In this document: piece by piece, positions 5,434 to 5,904 of the stretch
Layout of the letters: every line of letters starts with the position of its first letter
How positions within the stretch are numbered: position 1 is the first letter of the stretch
Assembly: GCA_945876985.1 (NCBI GenBank)
Contig: CAMCQX010000115.1
Coordinates: 1-5,904, forward strand
DNA: 5,904 nt
Direction: 5' to 3'
From: Chitinophaga pinensis
GTDB lineage: Bacteria > Bacteroidota > Bacteroidia > UKL13-3
The notes under the pieces: generated by a model
What the model was told of the DNA's origin: nothing
The model's database searches: none
Seen by the model: only the letters and a program-made list of their open reading frames with translations
Translations under genes and position numbers: made by a program

Positions 5434-5904
5434 TTATTTCATTTGAAAATCGGTAACAATGCCTTTTTGTTTTTCCCAAACTTTGCCGTTCCAAGTCATA
5501 AAATCATAGCTACCATCGGGTAAATAAGTTTCGTACATACCAGCATTATCAGGTTTTGGAGGAATAATATTTTCATAAATGAAAAGCTTTCTTTTTTCCT
5601 CATAACGCAAAGTCATGGTTGCATAATTGTTAAATTCCCAAATCATTCTGTACAAAGGTTTCTTGGTTTTTATATCAAAAATAGGTACACCAAAAAATGG
5701 TTCATTGTCTCTGAAAAATAAAACATCAGCAATTTTTTTGTTACTTTTTCTTGTGGCTCCATCCCAACCTAATAAGGTATAATAAGTACCTTTTTGAGTT
5801 TGAGTTTTTATGATTTTATAATAAATAGCACCAAACCAATGATCGGCATCTGTTTCGGCATAAAACACATTTTCAATGCTATCACTTCTATCAATTAAAG
5901 GAAA
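5434..5904 (-). CDS. Uncharacterised Bacteroidota protein, C-terminal 156 residues (5' end outside window)
   Basis: The TAA stop is at 5436-5434 and the frame stays open to the right edge, so the window holds only the C-terminus. A GTG at 5868-5866 could be mistaken for a start. However, in-frame coding continues upstream of it to the window edge without a stop (FPLIDRSDSIEN before VFYAETDADHW), so I treat the gene as truncated. Visible motifs include WFGAIYYKII, YYTLLGWDG, IADVLFF, FGVPIFD, MTLRYEE and LPDGSYDF near the end. I recall this pattern as the C-terminus of a hypothetical protein widespread in Bacteroidota, often with a signal peptide, but I know no function for it. The aromatic-rich, beta-like pattern fits an exported protein; that is inference. 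It converges on the DUF4175 gene across the repeat-filled gap. Confidence 0.85.
   Translation of the reverse strand, partial: FPLIDRSDSIENVFYAETDADHWFGAIYYKIIKTQTQKGTYYTLLGWDGATRKSNKKIADVLFFRDNEPFFGVPIFDIKTKKPLYRMIWEFNNYATMTLRYEEKRKLFIYENIIPPKPDNAGMYETYLPDGSYDFMTWNGKVWEKQKGIVTDFQMK

Overview
The window looks like a piece of an AT-rich Bacteroidota chromosome. The evidence is a DUF4175-type membrane/coiled-coil protein of the kind found in that phylum, a TonB-dependent outer-membrane receptor with Bacteroidota-style motifs, a good match to the Bacteroidota -7 promoter element (TAnnTTTG), no obvious Shine-Dalgarno sequences, and an intergenic region full of the short GC-richer repeats common in these genomes. 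I cannot place it more finely.

Layout: (1) 1-1091, minus strand: the first 363 residues of a TonB-dependent receptor of the hemoglobin/transferrin/lactoferrin type, cut by the left edge. (2) 1092-1197: a 106-bp divergent promoter region with a 7-bp A/T repeat. (3) 1198-4593, plus strand: one intact 1131-residue DUF4175 protein, with three N-terminal membrane segments, a beta-rich domain, and a long Lys/Glu/Gln/Met-rich coiled coil predicted to be periplasmic. (4) 4594-5433: 840 bp with no credible gene, lying between two convergent genes and made almost wholly of repeats: a CGRGTTR heptamer tract, two short TGARCYTGYCGAA-like copies, and three direct copies of a palindrome-rich element. The last two copies form a 207-bp tandem duplication about 92% identical. 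(5) 5434-5904, minus strand: the last 156 residues of an uncharacterised Bacteroidota protein, cut by the right edge.

The three genes do not form an operon. The receptor and the DUF4175 gene diverge from a shared promoter region, and the DUF4175 gene converges on the right-hand gene. All three products probably act at or outside the inner membrane, but nothing here links them functionally. The genes are ordinary for the phylum. The part most worth a second look is the modular repeat block, where one conserved core is joined to two different tails. I see no convincing new multi-gene system.
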